Made by a program: the position numbers and the translations under genes. Positions 28,601-36,095 of a stretch of 64,000 bases of DNA are shown here, in pieces. This DNA is from Burkholderiaceae bacterium (GTDB taxonomy: Bacteria > Pseudomonadota > Gammaproteobacteria > Burkholderiales > Burkholderiaceae_C): contig JADMJJ010000019.1 of NCBI GenBank assembly GCA_018780645.1, positions 22,503 through 86,502 of the forward strand, written 5' to 3'. The notes beneath the pieces are model-generated. The model saw nothing but the letters and a program-made list of their open reading frames with translations. It had not been told where the DNA came from and made no database searches. Every line of letters starts with the position of its first letter. Positions within the stretch are counted from its first letter, which is position 1.

Positions 28601-31444
28601 CGCCAGCTGGTGCAGGCCCATGCCTGGTGGCGGCTGAAGGGCCTGGCCGTCGATCTGGTGGTCTGGAACGAGGAGCGGGACATCTACCGCCAGCAACTGC
28701 ACGAGCAGATCCTGGGCCTGGTGTCGGCCGGCGTGGAGGCCCATGTGATAGACCGGCCGGGCGGCATCTTCGTGCGCCATGCCGAGCAGATCTCGTACGA
28801 GGACCGGGTGCTCTTGCAGTCGGTGGCGCGGGCCGTGTTCAGCGACCAGCGCGGCAGCCTGGCCGAGCAGCTGGAACGCGGCCCGCGCATGGAGCGGCGC
28901 AGCAACAATGCCGGAACGGTGCGTGCGGGCCATGAGCGCCGCCAGCAGCCCCTGGTGGTCAGCCGCGCCTATCGGCCGCAGCCCGGGCAGCAGCCAGCGC
29001 CAGCCGGCGACGCCCTGACCCTGTTCAACGGCCTGGGCGGCTTCAGTGCCGATGGCCGGGAGTACGTGATCGCGCCGGCACCGGGCCAGGCCACACCGGC
29101 GCCCTGGTCGAACGTGATCGCCAACCCGGCCTTCGGCAGCGTCATCTCCGAGGCCGGCGCGGCCTACACCTGGTTCGAGAACGCCCATGAGTTCCGCCTC
29201 ACACCCTGGCACAACGACCCGGTCACCGACGCCTGCGGCGAGGCCTTCTATCTGCGCGACGAGGAGACCGGTCACGTCTGGTCGCCGAGCCGTGCTGACA
29301 CGACGGCCGCCTGCACCACCCGTCACGGCTTCGGCTGCAGCCGCTTCGAGCGGACGCTGGACGGCATCGCCAGCGAGCTGGAGGTGTTTGTTGCGGTCGA
29401 TGCGGCCGTCAAGTTCAGCGTGCTGCGTCTGACCAATCGCTCTGATCGGCCACGCCGCCTCTCGGCCACCGGCTATGTCGAATGGGTGCTCGGCGCCGTG
29501 CGCGAGGCCACTGCGCCGCATCTGATCACCTCAATGTCGGCCGAGGCCGGCCCCCTGATGGTGCGCAACCCCTACAGCAATGACTACCCGGAGTGGGTGG
29601 CCTTCTTCGATGTCGATGCCCAGCACCACCGCGCCGGCAGCATGACCTGTGACCGCGCCGAGTTCATCGGCCGCAATGGCAGCCTGGACGATCCGCTGGC
29701 GCTGCGCAGCCAGCGCCTGCTGGGCCGCGTCGGCGCGGCGCTGGACCCCTGCGCCGCGATCCAGGCGCCGCTGGACCTGGACCCCGGCGAAACGAGGGAG
29801 ATCGTGTTCCGCCTCGGCGCGGCGCGCAATGCCGATGAGGCCCTGCAGCTGGTGCAACGCATGCGCCTGCCGGGCGCGGCGGCGATGGCCTTGCAGGCGG
29901 TGCAGCGGCATTGGGACGAGGCGCTGGGCGCCGTGCAGGTGCACACGCCCGATCCAGCATTGAACCAGCTCGCCAATGGCTGGCTCGTGTATCAGACCCT
30001 GGCCTGCAGGATGTGGGCGCGCAGCGGCTACTACCAGTCGGGCGGGGCTTATGGCTTCAGGGACCAGCTGCAGGACGCGATGGCCCTGGTCCACTCCCGG
30101 CCGGACCTGCTGCGCGAGCAGCTGCTGCTGTGCGCGGCGCACCAGTTCGTCGACGGTGATGTGCAGCACTGGTGGCATCCGCCGGTGGGCCGCGGCGTGC
30201 GCACCCATATCTCGGACGACTATCTGTGGCTGCCGCTCGGGCTGAGCCGCTACATCGACTGCACCGGCGACCGCAGCATTCTGGACGAGTCCGTGCCCTT
30301 CCTGGACGGCCGTGCGGTGGCGCCGCAGGACGAATCCAACTTCGAGCTGCCGATGCGCTCCAGCGAGTCGGGCACGCTGTACCAGCATGCCAGGCGTGCG
30401 CTGCTGCACGGCCTGCGCCTGGGTGGGCACGGCCTGCCGCTGATGGATGGTGGCGACTGGAACGACGGCATGAACCGGGTCGGCCACGAGGGCAAAGGCG
30501 AGAGCGTCTGGCTGGGCTTCTTCCTGTGCGAGGTGCTGCGCCAGTTCGCCCCGCTGGCTCAGAGCCTGGACGACGATGCACTGGCCGTGCGCTGCGAGGC
30601 CGAGCGCCGCAACCTGGCCGAGCAGCTGGAGCAGCACGGCTGGGACGGCGCCTGGTACCGCCGCGCCTTCTTCGACAACGGCGCACCGCTGGGCTCCAGC
30701 GAAAGCCCGGAGTGCCAGATCGACTCGATCGCGCAGAGCTGGGCCGTGCTGTCCGGCGTGGCCCCGCCCGAGCGAGCGCGCCAGGCGATGGACGCGCTGG
30801 CCGTGCGCCTGGTCAGCCCCGTGCAGGGCCTGGTCAAGCTGCTGGACCCGCCGTTCAACGGCGCCGGCCCCGACCCCGGCTACATACGCGGCTATGTGCC
30901 CGGCGTGCGCGAAAACGGCGGCCAGTACACCCATGGCGCGATCTGGGCGGCGATGGCCTTTGCCGAGCTTGGCGACGTGCAGCGGGCCTGGCAGCTGCTG
31001 GACATCATCAATCCGCTCAACCACGGCCGCACGCCGGCCGAGCTGAACGTCTACAAGGTTGAGCCCTATGTGATGGCGGCCGATGTCTATAGCGTCGCGC
31101 CGCACGTCGGGCGCGGCGGCTGGAGCTGGTACACCGGCTCGGCCGGCTGGATGTACCGCCTGATCATCGAGCAGCTGCTGGGCATACATCTGGAGCACCA
31201 CGAGGGCCAGGCCTGGCTGCGGCTGGCGCCGCGCCTGCCGGCCCAGTGGCCGGGCTTCAAGTTCAGCTACCGCTATCGCAGCAGCAGCTACCAGGTGATG
31301 GTGGAGCAGCTGGCGGTGGGCTCAGGTGCCGCGCTGCTGGTGGATGGCGTGGCGCAGCAGAGCGACCCGCCCCGGCTGCGCCTGGTGGACGATGGCCAGA
31401 TCCATGGTGTGCAGCTGCGGATCGCGGCGGCCCGACCATGCTGA
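22694..31444 (+). CDS. ndvB: Cyclic beta-1,2-glucan synthase (NdvB/ChvB type)
   Basis: A giant 2916-aa inner-membrane enzyme that builds, elongates, trims and cyclises beta-1,2-glucan for the periplasm, where it contributes to osmoadaptation and host interaction. The order is: N-terminal helical region; membrane segments near residues 435-500; a GT84 glycosyltransferase with ITLDTDTQLPRG (DxD at about 658) and SHDLLEGCYARAGLLSDV; further membrane segments near 850-900 and 970-1040; a glycoamylase-like domain (GISESGYNATD, SYMAHHQGMGLLA near 1535); and C-terminal GH94 phosphorylase-type domains (MDGGDWNDGMNRVGHEGKGE near 2587, YVPGVRENGGQYTHGAIW near 2734). ATG 22694 follows GGAGG by 8 bp. It overlaps the antiporter gene by 7 bp. 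Confidence 0.94.
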   Translation: MAFGKVVTRVWRRAKAEQWLQWERMNPGRLDLGREEAPLREALFSADQMAAHGLALARVHQLDPQRRPDRLLARLSANEEVLTGVGRELAEAVAADLPITPAAEWLLDNLYLIEEEIRTARRHLPKGYSRELPRLAARSGDLEGVGRPRVYELALQAIAHADGSLSRGTLSRFVAAYQSVTPLTLGELWAFPIMLRLALIENLRRVGVSVSLGRQDRDAADAWAQRMLEALEQRSSDLILVIADMARAAPTLSSAFVAAFARRLQGQGAQLALPLTWVEQRLADQGQSIEQMVHLQSQSQAASQVSVANSIGSLRLLSSINWPEFVENLSNAEQALRRDPSAVYEQMDFITRDAYRQAVERLARRSGRSELEVASHAVELAELAQERLSDAQGLERQGHVGYYLLGHGRSALEQLLGLRVSRWRALHPGWAMPLGAYIGAGLAGALLLAVGPFLKVALGAQLPPWALVGVGLLLLLATWQLSLALLNWSVTLFVRPLVLPRMDYALGLPPSARTLVVVPTMLGSPAGIESLLEGLELRFLANRDAQLQFALLTDLADAREEHRPEDAGLIALASAGISALNVRYAGSGGSAPFLLLHRPRRWNAQQARWMGRERKRGKLADLNALLRGRADAGPGEAFSHLVGDRSALAAVRYVITLDTDTQLPRGSALQLAASMAHPLNRPRFGSGVQARRVVEGHAILQPRVGLSLPSTGRSGYARLHGGEPGIDPYTRAVSDVYQDLFDEGSFIGKGIYDVDAFEYALGEQLPDNRILSHDLLEGCYARAGLLSDVQLMEEAPLRYGADVARRHRWIRGDWQLLGWLRERLYLLPDRPLNPLSALSRWKLFDNLRRSLGPAVLLSLLLVGWLALPEPGLWTVRVLLIIGLVPLTAQLLDLLKRPLNLTGLNARHVGVQPFGHQLLQLAQTLACLPHEAAYTLHAIAVTLWRSLASKRNLLEWTASADVRQGAPAGSLLALGQTAARMWLGPLTAGLTGVALLRMRPEALPLAAPVLLLWLASPLLMWWLDRPLRARRPALSHDQQRYLRTMARRTWAFFDTCVGAEDNHLPPDNLQEHPVPRIAHRTSPTNIGFALLANLTAHDLGYITLAQMLARIGATLDTLERLERHRGHFLNWYDTQTLEPLRPRYVSTVDSGNLMAQLLTLRGGLLTVADESLLAPSWIEGLFDTFALLREALIEGESTVSLEAFEQVLQRWCANPIVTLAGLRSALESLHAASTELLAAVALQALTGEAKRWAQRLTLQCLAALDELADLLPDSGDLLEHPHLAGDASLRELAERSDASEAAQACLARLEALAARAGALCEMEQGFLYDSFRHQLVIGYNVDEHSADTGYYDLLASEARLGVFAAIALGQLPQESWFALGRQLSTVNGEPVLMSWSGSMFEYLMPMLLMPSDAHTLLDQSCMAAVGRQIEYGRERGVPWGISESGYNATDAALNYQYRAFGVPGLGLKRGLAEDLVVAPYASMMALLLEPVAACDNLQRLQALGASGVYGFHEAVDFTPLRLPRGQSHAVVRSYMAHHQGMGLLAMAQVLRGPRMQQFFAADPRLLATLPLLHERVPKGVVQHAAAAERAALRSPSAGSEVPVRCFTDPSTPAPEVHLLSNGSYHVMVTQAGGGYSRYRDMAVTRWREDSTCDASGSFCYLRDIDSGALWSTAHQPTRSTGSHYQAIFSEGRAEFRRRDHGIETHTEIAVSPEDAIELKRVRIKNTSRSTRQIEITSYAEVVLASAASDMQHPAFSKLFVQTEILAETGALLCNRRPRASNDASPWMLQLLAVHGVRGSKGGTVSHETDRARFIGRGGSLQEPLALRQRGPLSNTAGSVLDPVAASRCVVTLGPDQSIIVDIVIGVADSRDGCLALVEKYRDRSLAERVFELAWTHSQVVQRQLNSSEAEVQLYARLASAVIFNQSTLRADAAIIKQNRRGQSGLWGYTISGDLPIVLVQIGDIAHIELVRQLVQAHAWWRLKGLAVDLVVWNEERDIYRQQLHEQILGLVSAGVEAHVIDRPGGIFVRHAEQISYEDRVLLQSVARAVFSDQRGSLAEQLERGPRMERRSNNAGTVRAGHERRQQPLVVSRAYRPQPGQQPAPAGDALTLFNGLGGFSADGREYVIAPAPGQATPAPWSNVIANPAFGSVISEAGAAYTWFENAHEFRLTPWHNDPVTDACGEAFYLRDEETGHVWSPSRADTTAACTTRHGFGCSRFERTLDGIASELEVFVAVDAAVKFSVLRLTNRSDRPRRLSATGYVEWVLGAVREATAPHLITSMSAEAGPLMVRNPYSNDYPEWVAFFDVDAQHHRAGSMTCDRAEFIGRNGSLDDPLALRSQRLLGRVGAALDPCAAIQAPLDLDPGETREIVFRLGAARNADEALQLVQRMRLPGAAAMALQAVQRHWDEALGAVQVHTPDPALNQLANGWLVYQTLACRMWARSGYYQSGGAYGFRDQLQDAMALVHSRPDLLREQLLLCAAHQFVDGDVQHWWHPPVGRGVRTHISDDYLWLPLGLSRYIDCTGDRSILDESVPFLDGRAVAPQDESNFELPMRSSESGTLYQHARRALLHGLRLGGHGLPLMDGGDWNDGMNRVGHEGKGESVWLGFFLCEVLRQFAPLAQSLDDDALAVRCEAERRNLAEQLEQHGWDGAWYRRAFFDNGAPLGSSESPECQIDSIAQSWAVLSGVAPPERARQAMDALAVRLVSPVQGLVKLLDPPFNGAGPDPGYIRGYVPGVRENGGQYTHGAIWAAMAFAELGDVQRAWQLLDIINPLNHGRTPAELNVYKVEPYVMAADVYSVAPHVGRGGWSWYTGSAGWMYRLIIEQLLGIHLEHHEGQAWLRLAPRLPAQWPGFKFSYRYRSSSYQVMVEQLAVGSGAALLVDGVAQQSDPPRLRLVDDGQIHGVQLRIAAARPC

Positions 31445-32706
31445 CGGCCTCGCTGCTGCTGCTCGGCCTCGTGCTGATCGCCATGGGCCTGGCCGAGCAT
31501 CCGGTGCGGCGGCTGCCTTTGTCGCCGGCGGTGGTCTATCTGCTGGTCGGTTGGGGCGTCGGCGCCCTGGTCAAGCCCTGGCACGAGGCCCAGGCTCAGG
31601 CCTATGCGCCGGTGATGGTGGTCGTCACCGAGGTGGCGGTGCTGATCTCGCTGTTTGCCGTCGGCCTGCGCCTGCGCGTGCCCCCGGTCTGGAAGGCCTG
31701 GCGCGTGGCCGCCCAGCTGGCCACGGTGGGTATGCTGATCACGATCGCGCTGTCCGCCGCCGCCGCCCATTGGCTGCTGGGCCTCGCCTGGCCGCTGGCC
31801 CTGCTGCTGGGCGCCGTGCTCGCCCCTACCGATCCGGTGCTGGCCTCCGAGGTCCAGATACGCACGGAAAATGACCGCGACGCGGTGCGTCTGTCACTGA
31901 CCGCCGAGGGCGGCCTGAACGACGGCACGGCGCTGCCGGCGGTGATGCTGGCCCTGGGCCTGCTGGGCCTTCATCAACTCGGCTTCAGCGGTGTTACATG
32001 GCTGTGGGCCGACCTGCTGTGGCCCATCGTCGGCGGCGCGCTGCTGGGCTGGGCCTGCGGCCATGGCCTTGGCTGGGCGATACGGATGCGCCTGCGCCGC
32101 CAGCACGAGCTGGGCTGGGACGAGTTGCTGTATCTGGGCGCCATCGCACTCAGCTACGGCCTGGCCCGCGCCACCGCCACCTCGGCCTTTCTGGTCGTGT
32201 TCGTGGCCGGTGTGGCGCTGTTCCACGAGGGCACCCGGGCCGCCGCCTCGATGGCCGAGGCAAAGGCAGACAGCAGCCACCTGTCACGGCGACTGCTGGC
32301 CTTCGGGCAGCGCTGCGAGCGCCTGGTCGAAGTCAGCATGGTGCTGTGTCTCGGGGTGGCCATGCCCTGGGTGGACTGGAGCTGGCCCCAGGTCGGCTTC
32401 GCCCTGCTCCTGATCTTCATCGTACGGCCGGTCAGCGTCTATGCCTCGCTGCTGGGCAGCGGCCTGCCCGCCACCCAGCGTCGCCTGCTGGCCTGGTTCG
32501 GCATACGCGGCGTCGGCTCGCTGTTCTACCTCGCTTTTGCGCTGGAGCATGGCCTGAAGGGCCAGCAGGCCAGTATGCTGACCTCGGTCTGCCTGCTCAG
32601 CATTGCCGGGTCCATCGTGCTGCATGGCGTATCGGCGACGCCGGTGATGGGGCACTACCAGAAGCGCCGTAGCCGCCACGCGGAGGCCAAGGCCCCGCCT
32701 GGCTAG
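31438..32706 (+). CDS. CPA1 family cation/proton antiporter
   Basis: A 422-aa polytopic inner-membrane protein with about 11-12 hydrophobic segments. The ion-translocation signatures of NhaP/CPA1 transporters are present: AVLAPTDPVLASEVQ near residue 130 and TAEGGLNDGTALP near 155. It starts inside the glucan synthase gene (7-bp overlap), so it is translationally coupled to it. Ion specificity (Na+ or K+) is unknown. A joint role with glucan synthesis in osmotic or ionic stress is inferred from the coupling. The tail is short and basic (QKRRSRHAEAKAPP). Confidence 0.9.
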   Translation: MLTASLLLLGLVLIAMGLAEHPVRRLPLSPAVVYLLVGWGVGALVKPWHEAQAQAYAPVMVVVTEVAVLISLFAVGLRLRVPPVWKAWRVAAQLATVGMLITIALSAAAAHWLLGLAWPLALLLGAVLAPTDPVLASEVQIRTENDRDAVRLSLTAEGGLNDGTALPAVMLALGLLGLHQLGFSGVTWLWADLLWPIVGGALLGWACGHGLGWAIRMRLRRQHELGWDELLYLGAIALSYGLARATATSAFLVVFVAGVALFHEGTRAAASMAEAKADSSHLSRRLLAFGQRCERLVEVSMVLCLGVAMPWVDWSWPQVGFALLLIFIVRPVSVYASLLGSGLPATQRRLLAWFGIRGVGSLFYLAFALEHGLKGQQASMLTSVCLLSIAGSIVLHGVSATPVMGHYQKRRSRHAEAKAPPG

Positions 32707-32715
32707 CATGCCGAT

Positions 32716-32743
32716 GCGTGGCGGCGGTCATCCGCCGCCACGC
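32716..32743. terminator. Hairpin between convergent genes
   Basis: Perfect 12-bp stem GCGTGGCGGCGG / CCGCCGCCACGC with the 4-nt loop TCAT, between the antiporter gene and the convergent PEP-CTERM gene. No T-run follows on either strand, so it is a strong hairpin but not a textbook intrinsic terminator. Confidence 0.6.
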
Positions 32744-32762
32744 GTTGCCGAAGCGACGGCCC

Positions 32763-33287
32763 TCAGCTCAGCTTGCGGCGACGCGCCAGGAAGCCCAGCA
32801 GGCCCAGCCCGCCCAGCATCAGTGCCGCGGTCTCGGGTTCGGGCACCGGCGTGATGTCGGCCGTGCCGGCATAGCTGGCCGCGATGCTGGCCCCTGCAGT
32901 GAGTGCGGGAGCCGCAATGCCCGTGACCGTCAAGGTGAACGGCTGGTTCAGATGGGTCAGCCCCAGCGTGGCCCACTCGACCGGCGCGTTGGGCGACAAC
33001 GTGTAGGCGTTGCCGTTGACCGACACGGTCTGAAAGTCGATGTTCGCACTGTCCAGAAAACCGCTGGTGATCAGACTCGAAGAAAACCAGCCATCGGCAC
33101 CTCCGGCGAAGGTGAACACATCGGTGAACGCACCCGCCTCCACGTGGGTGGCGCCCCAGGCGGCCGAGTAGGCCCCTGGAACCGCGGCGTTGGGTACAAC
33201 CGCGACGACCGAGTTGATGTTGTCGGCGAAGGCGCCCGACGTGGTCAGGCCTATGGCCGCAGCCAGGGCAATTTGCTTGTGATTCAT
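32763..33287 (-). CDS. PEP-CTERM sorting domain protein
   Basis: A 174-aa secreted protein. A signal peptide (MNHKQIALAAAIGLTTSGAFA) precedes a beta-rich Ala/Gly/Thr/Ser-rich body. The C-terminus is a PEP-CTERM tripartite signal: VPEPETAAL, then hydrophobic MLGGLGLLGFLA, then RRRK. Such proteins are processed by exosortase/EpsH and tied to exopolysaccharide secretion; no exosortase is in the window. ATG 33287 has GGAG 8 bp upstream. A palindrome (33317-33336) sits in its leader. Confidence 0.9.
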   Translation of the reverse strand: MNHKQIALAAAIGLTTSGAFADNINSVVAVVPNAAVPGAYSAAWGATHVEAGAFTDVFTFAGGADGWFSSSLITSGFLDSANIDFQTVSVNGNAYTLSPNAPVEWATLGLTHLNQPFTLTVTGIAAPALTAGASIAASYAGTADITPVPEPETAALMLGGLGLLGFLARRRKLS

Positions 33288-33316
33288 TGACACACTCCTA
33301 TTGAGGTTTTTCGGAT

Positions 33317-33336
33317 GATTGAGTCTTTGCTCAATC
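33317..33336 (-). promoter_or_regulatory. 7-bp inverted repeat in the PEP-CTERM gene leader
   Basis: GATTGAG, 6-bp spacer, CTCAATC; it ends 30 bp upstream of the PEP-CTERM ATG. It could be an operator or an mRNA hairpin. There is no further evidence. Confidence 0.4.
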
Positions 33337-33485
33337 TCTGACACGACGCGCACGCCGCCAGACCCGGGTTTGAGAGAAGCGCCGGGCCTGACGCGGGCAC
33401 TGAAGCGCCCGGCGGTGCGGTCGTCCGGAGAACCTTACTTGGCAGCTGTACTTATTGCGGTACCAGCGCGTAATAGACGGTAACG

Positions 33486-33527
33486 CCCTGTAGGACCGGC
33501 GAATGAAAGGGGCAATGTCCTACAGGG
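33486..33527. promoter_or_regulatory. 11-bp perfect inverted repeat CCCTGTAGGAC ... GTCCTACAGGG
   Basis: Two 11-bp arms separated by 20 bp, about 140 bp upstream of the DUF1328 start. The 31-bp arm-to-arm periodicity places both arms on the same DNA face (about three turns), as expected for two bound dimers or a dimer with separated half-sites. The core 9-mer recurs at 22620 and 40448. Confidence 0.5.
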
Positions 33528-33668
33528 TCGGGCGTGTTGCGCCGATGGTTGGCCCAAGGGCGATTCCCTAGACTGAATTCAATCGCCGCGGGCAAACAAG
33601 GTTCAGGACTCCACCGACGGGGTCAGGACTTGCTTGACTCTCAGTTCCGTCACGCCGGAGGTAGCGCC

Positions 33669-33845
33669 ATGCTGAAGTGGGCCCTGATTTTTGCCATCGT
33701 TTCCGTGTTCGCCGGCCTGCTGGGCTTCACCGGCATTGCCGCCGGCGCGGCCAGTGTGGCCAAGCTGCTGTTCTTCATCTGTGTGGCCGTCGTCATCGTG
33801 CTGCTGGCGCTGGCCCTGCTGGGTATTGCCGCCGCCCGAAAGTGA
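33669..33845 (+). CDS. DUF1328 family small membrane protein (YtjA-like)
   Basis: A 58-aa protein with two hydrophobic segments (WALIFAIVSVFAGLLGF and LLFFICVAVVIVLLALALLGIA) and a basic end. It matches the DUF1328/YtjA family of small stress-associated inner-membrane proteins. Start ATG 33669 has GGAGG 6 bp upstream; longer in-frame starts lack an SD. It is the first gene of a plus-strand stress/envelope set. Confidence 0.9.
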   Translation: MLKWALIFAIVSVFAGLLGFTGIAAGAASVAKLLFFICVAVVIVLLALALLGIAAARK

Positions 33846-33911
33846 CGCGGCGCAGCTTCTTCTCCGTGCGGCGACAGCCGTTCCTGCCTTCCTGAACATT
33901 CCGAGGTCCCC

Positions 33912-34496
33912 ATGAGCCACAAACAAAGCCACTCACCGGTGTCAGCCGTGCCCTTCCCCACCGACGCTGCTCAAGATCAGCGGATGGAACTTGATGAGGG
34001 CGCGTTGAAGCAGGCCCGCTCGGACCTGAGCGATGGCGCGGTGACCCCGAGCTCGGGGCAGTGGGCACAGCCCATCGTCAAGCTGCTCAATGGCGCGCTG
34101 GCCACCGAGCTGGTCTGCGTGCTGCGCTACAAGCGCCACCACTTCACCGCCCATGGCATGTCGGCACCCCGCATTGCCGAGGAGTTCATGGTCCACGCCA
34201 TCGCCGAGTCAGGTCATGCCGACCGCCTGGCCGAGCGCATCGTGCAGCTCGGCGGCTCACCGGACTTCTCGCCCACCGGCCTGTTGGAACGCAGCCATGC
34301 CGAATACGACGAGTCGACCGATCTGAAGTCCATGGTGCGCGCCAATCTGGTGGCCGAACGCATCGCCGTCGAGGCCTATCACCAGATGATCGTGCTGATC
34401 GGCGACAAGGACCCGACCACCCGCCGCATGCTCGAAGACATCCTTGCCGACGAGGAAGAGCATGCCGACGAGTTGAAGGACATGCTCGACGCTTGA
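33912..34496 (+). CDS. Ferritin-like / bacterioferritin-like protein
   Basis: A 194-aa four-helix-bundle protein. Diiron-type ligands appear as LATELVCVLRYKRHHF, EEFMVHAIAESGHADRLAERIV, LVAERIAVEAYHQMI and ILADEEEHADELKDML (ExxH pairs), as in bacterioferritin/Dps-like proteins. It probably stores iron or protects DNA from peroxide. The N-terminal ~50 residues are extended and polar. It lies 66 bp after DUF1328 and 23 bp before the small downstream gene, so probably one operon. Confidence 0.88.
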   Translation: MSHKQSHSPVSAVPFPTDAAQDQRMELDEGALKQARSDLSDGAVTPSSGQWAQPIVKLLNGALATELVCVLRYKRHHFTAHGMSAPRIAEEFMVHAIAESGHADRLAERIVQLGGSPDFSPTGLLERSHAEYDESTDLKSMVRANLVAERIAVEAYHQMIVLIGDKDPTTRRMLEDILADEEEHADELKDMLDA

Positions 34497-34519
34497 AACC
34501 CCTGCCCAAGGAGACTTCG

Positions 34520-34696
34520 ATGACCACCACCGAACTGGCACGCCGCCTCGGTTTCGCGGAGCGCAGAGATCCGGTGCTCGCACCGGACTCGGCCGAACTC
34601 ACCCTGGGCTACGAGGCCGCCTACCCCTTTCTGGCGGCAAGTCCGCTGCCGGACGAAGTCGACGATTCACCGGTGCCATCCCATCGCCACGACTGA
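34520..34696 (+). CDS. Small uncharacterised protein (58 aa)
   Basis: Begins MTTTELARRLGFAERRDPVL; acidic C-terminal half ending in PVPSHRHD. AAGGAG at 34508-34513 and an ATG 6 bp later support translation. It lies between the ferritin-like gene and the cardiolipin-synthase-like gene with 23- and 4-bp gaps, so it is part of the same transcript. No family is recognised. Confidence 0.6.
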   Translation: MTTTELARRLGFAERRDPVLAPDSAELTLGYEAAYPFLAASPLPDEVDDSPVPSHRHD

Positions 34697-34700
34697 GGCC

Positions 34701-36095
34701 ATGCGCAACATCAGCGGCCTGCTGATAGCCCTGTCGCTCCTCGGTCTGCAGGCCTGCTCGGTGCTGCCGGTGCGTCCGCCACTGTCGACTGGCGCAGCGG
34801 GCGGGCCTTCACGGCCCGAGCTGCACGGCGCCAAGGGCCGCATGGCGCCGCAGGCGCGCCAGCGTGTGCTGGCCCAATTGGCGGCCGAGGGCAAGGCCGA
34901 TCTGAGCAGCCGCCATCTGGCCCTGCTGACGCAGGCCGGTGCCCTGTCCGCCTTGCCGCCCCTGCCCGTCTATGCGGGCAATCAGGCTCGCCTGCTGGTC
35001 GACGGGCCGGCCACCTTCGCCGCCATGTTTGCCGAGCTGGAACAGGCGCGCAGCAGCATCCTGTTGGAGACCTACATCCTCGAAGACCAGGGCCTGGCCC
35101 AGCGCCTGGCCGAGCTGCTGCTGCGCAAGCAGGCCCAGGGCGTGAAGACCCATGTGCTCTACGACGCGCTGGGGTCCGTGGCAACGGCGACCGCCTACTT
35201 CGATGCGCTGCGCGCCGGCGGCGTGGCCGTCTGCGCCTTCAACCCGGTCAACCCGCTGACGCGCCCGGGCTATTGGGATCTGACTCAGCGCGACCATCGC
35301 AAGATCCTGGTCGTCGATGGCGCGGTCGCCTTTGTCGGCGGCATCAACATCAGCGAGGTCTATGCCTCCGGCTCGTTCGGGCGCTTCAAGTCGCGCAGCA
35401 CCGAGCGCGGCTGGCGGGATACCCAGGTGCAGCTGCGCGGCCCGGCCGTGCTCGCACTGGATACGCTGGTGCGCGAGGCCTGGACGGCGCAGGGCTGCGA
35501 CCTTCTGCCCGGCGCCGCCGCAGCACCGGCCAGCGCAGCGGCCGGCTCGCAAGTGATACAGATCATCCCGTCCGGCGCCGATGGCAACGAGGCCCGCATG
35601 TACGCCGCACTGCTGACCGCCATCGACGGCGCGCAGCGCAGCGCACATCTGACGATGGGCTATTTCGCACCCGGCGCCGACATGATTGCGGCGCTGGCCG
35701 AGGCCGCGCAGCGCGGCGTTGACGTGGTCTTGTTGCTGCCCTCGGCGAGCGACTTTGCCCCGGTGCTGCATGCCGGGCGCAGCCACTACGAGGCGCTGCT
35801 GCAGGCGGGCGTCAAGCTCCATGAACTGCAGGGCGCGGTGCTGCATGCCAAGACGGCGGTGATCGACGGCGTGTTCTCGACCGTGGGTTCCAGCAATATG
35901 GACTGGCGCAGCTTCGTCGGCAACAACGAGATCAACGCGGTGATGATTGGCGACGACTTTGGCCAGGAGATGGAGGCGATGTTCCGCCGCGACCTGGCCG
36001 CCTCGGCGCCGGTGACGCTGGCGCAATGGCAGGCCCGGCCCTGGCTGCAACGCGCCAAGGAACAGGCCGCACGCCTGCTGGAGAGCTGGTGGTGA
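34701..36095 (+). CDS. Phospholipase D-family lipoprotein, cardiolipin synthase-like
   Basis: A 464-aa protein with a lipoprotein signal (LLIALSLLGLQAC; lipid-modified Cys near residue 19) and two HKD motifs: DHRKILVVDGAVAFVGGINI near 200 and HAKTAVIDGVFSTVGSSNMD near 383. These are the catalytic halves of cardiolipin synthases B/C and phospholipase D. The motif FNPVNPLTRPGYWDL is typical of the Cls group. It probably makes cardiolipin or related phospholipids at the membrane. Its stop overlaps the start of the AI-2E transporter gene. Confidence 0.9.
   Translation: MRNISGLLIALSLLGLQACSVLPVRPPLSTGAAGGPSRPELHGAKGRMAPQARQRVLAQLAAEGKADLSSRHLALLTQAGALSALPPLPVYAGNQARLLVDGPATFAAMFAELEQARSSILLETYILEDQGLAQRLAELLLRKQAQGVKTHVLYDALGSVATATAYFDALRAGGVAVCAFNPVNPLTRPGYWDLTQRDHRKILVVDGAVAFVGGINISEVYASGSFGRFKSRSTERGWRDTQVQLRGPAVLALDTLVREAWTAQGCDLLPGAAAAPASAAAGSQVIQIIPSGADGNEARMYAALLTAIDGAQRSAHLTMGYFAPGADMIAALAEAAQRGVDVVLLLPSASDFAPVLHAGRSHYEALLQAGVKLHELQGAVLHAKTAVIDGVFSTVGSSNMDWRSFVGNNEINAVMIGDDFGQEMEAMFRRDLAASAPVTLAQWQARPWLQRAKEQAARLLESWW

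Larger units (their letters stand above)
33288..33668. other. Intergenic region with two palindromes
   Basis: A 381-bp divergent gap between the PEP-CTERM gene and the DUF1328 gene with no convincing ORF. It holds GATTGAG/CTCAATC (33317-33323 and 33330-33336) close to the PEP-CTERM start and the long CCCTGTAGGAC inverted pair in the middle. It also holds TAGACTGAAT at 33569-33578, a possible -10 region for the rightward genes. Confidence 0.7.
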
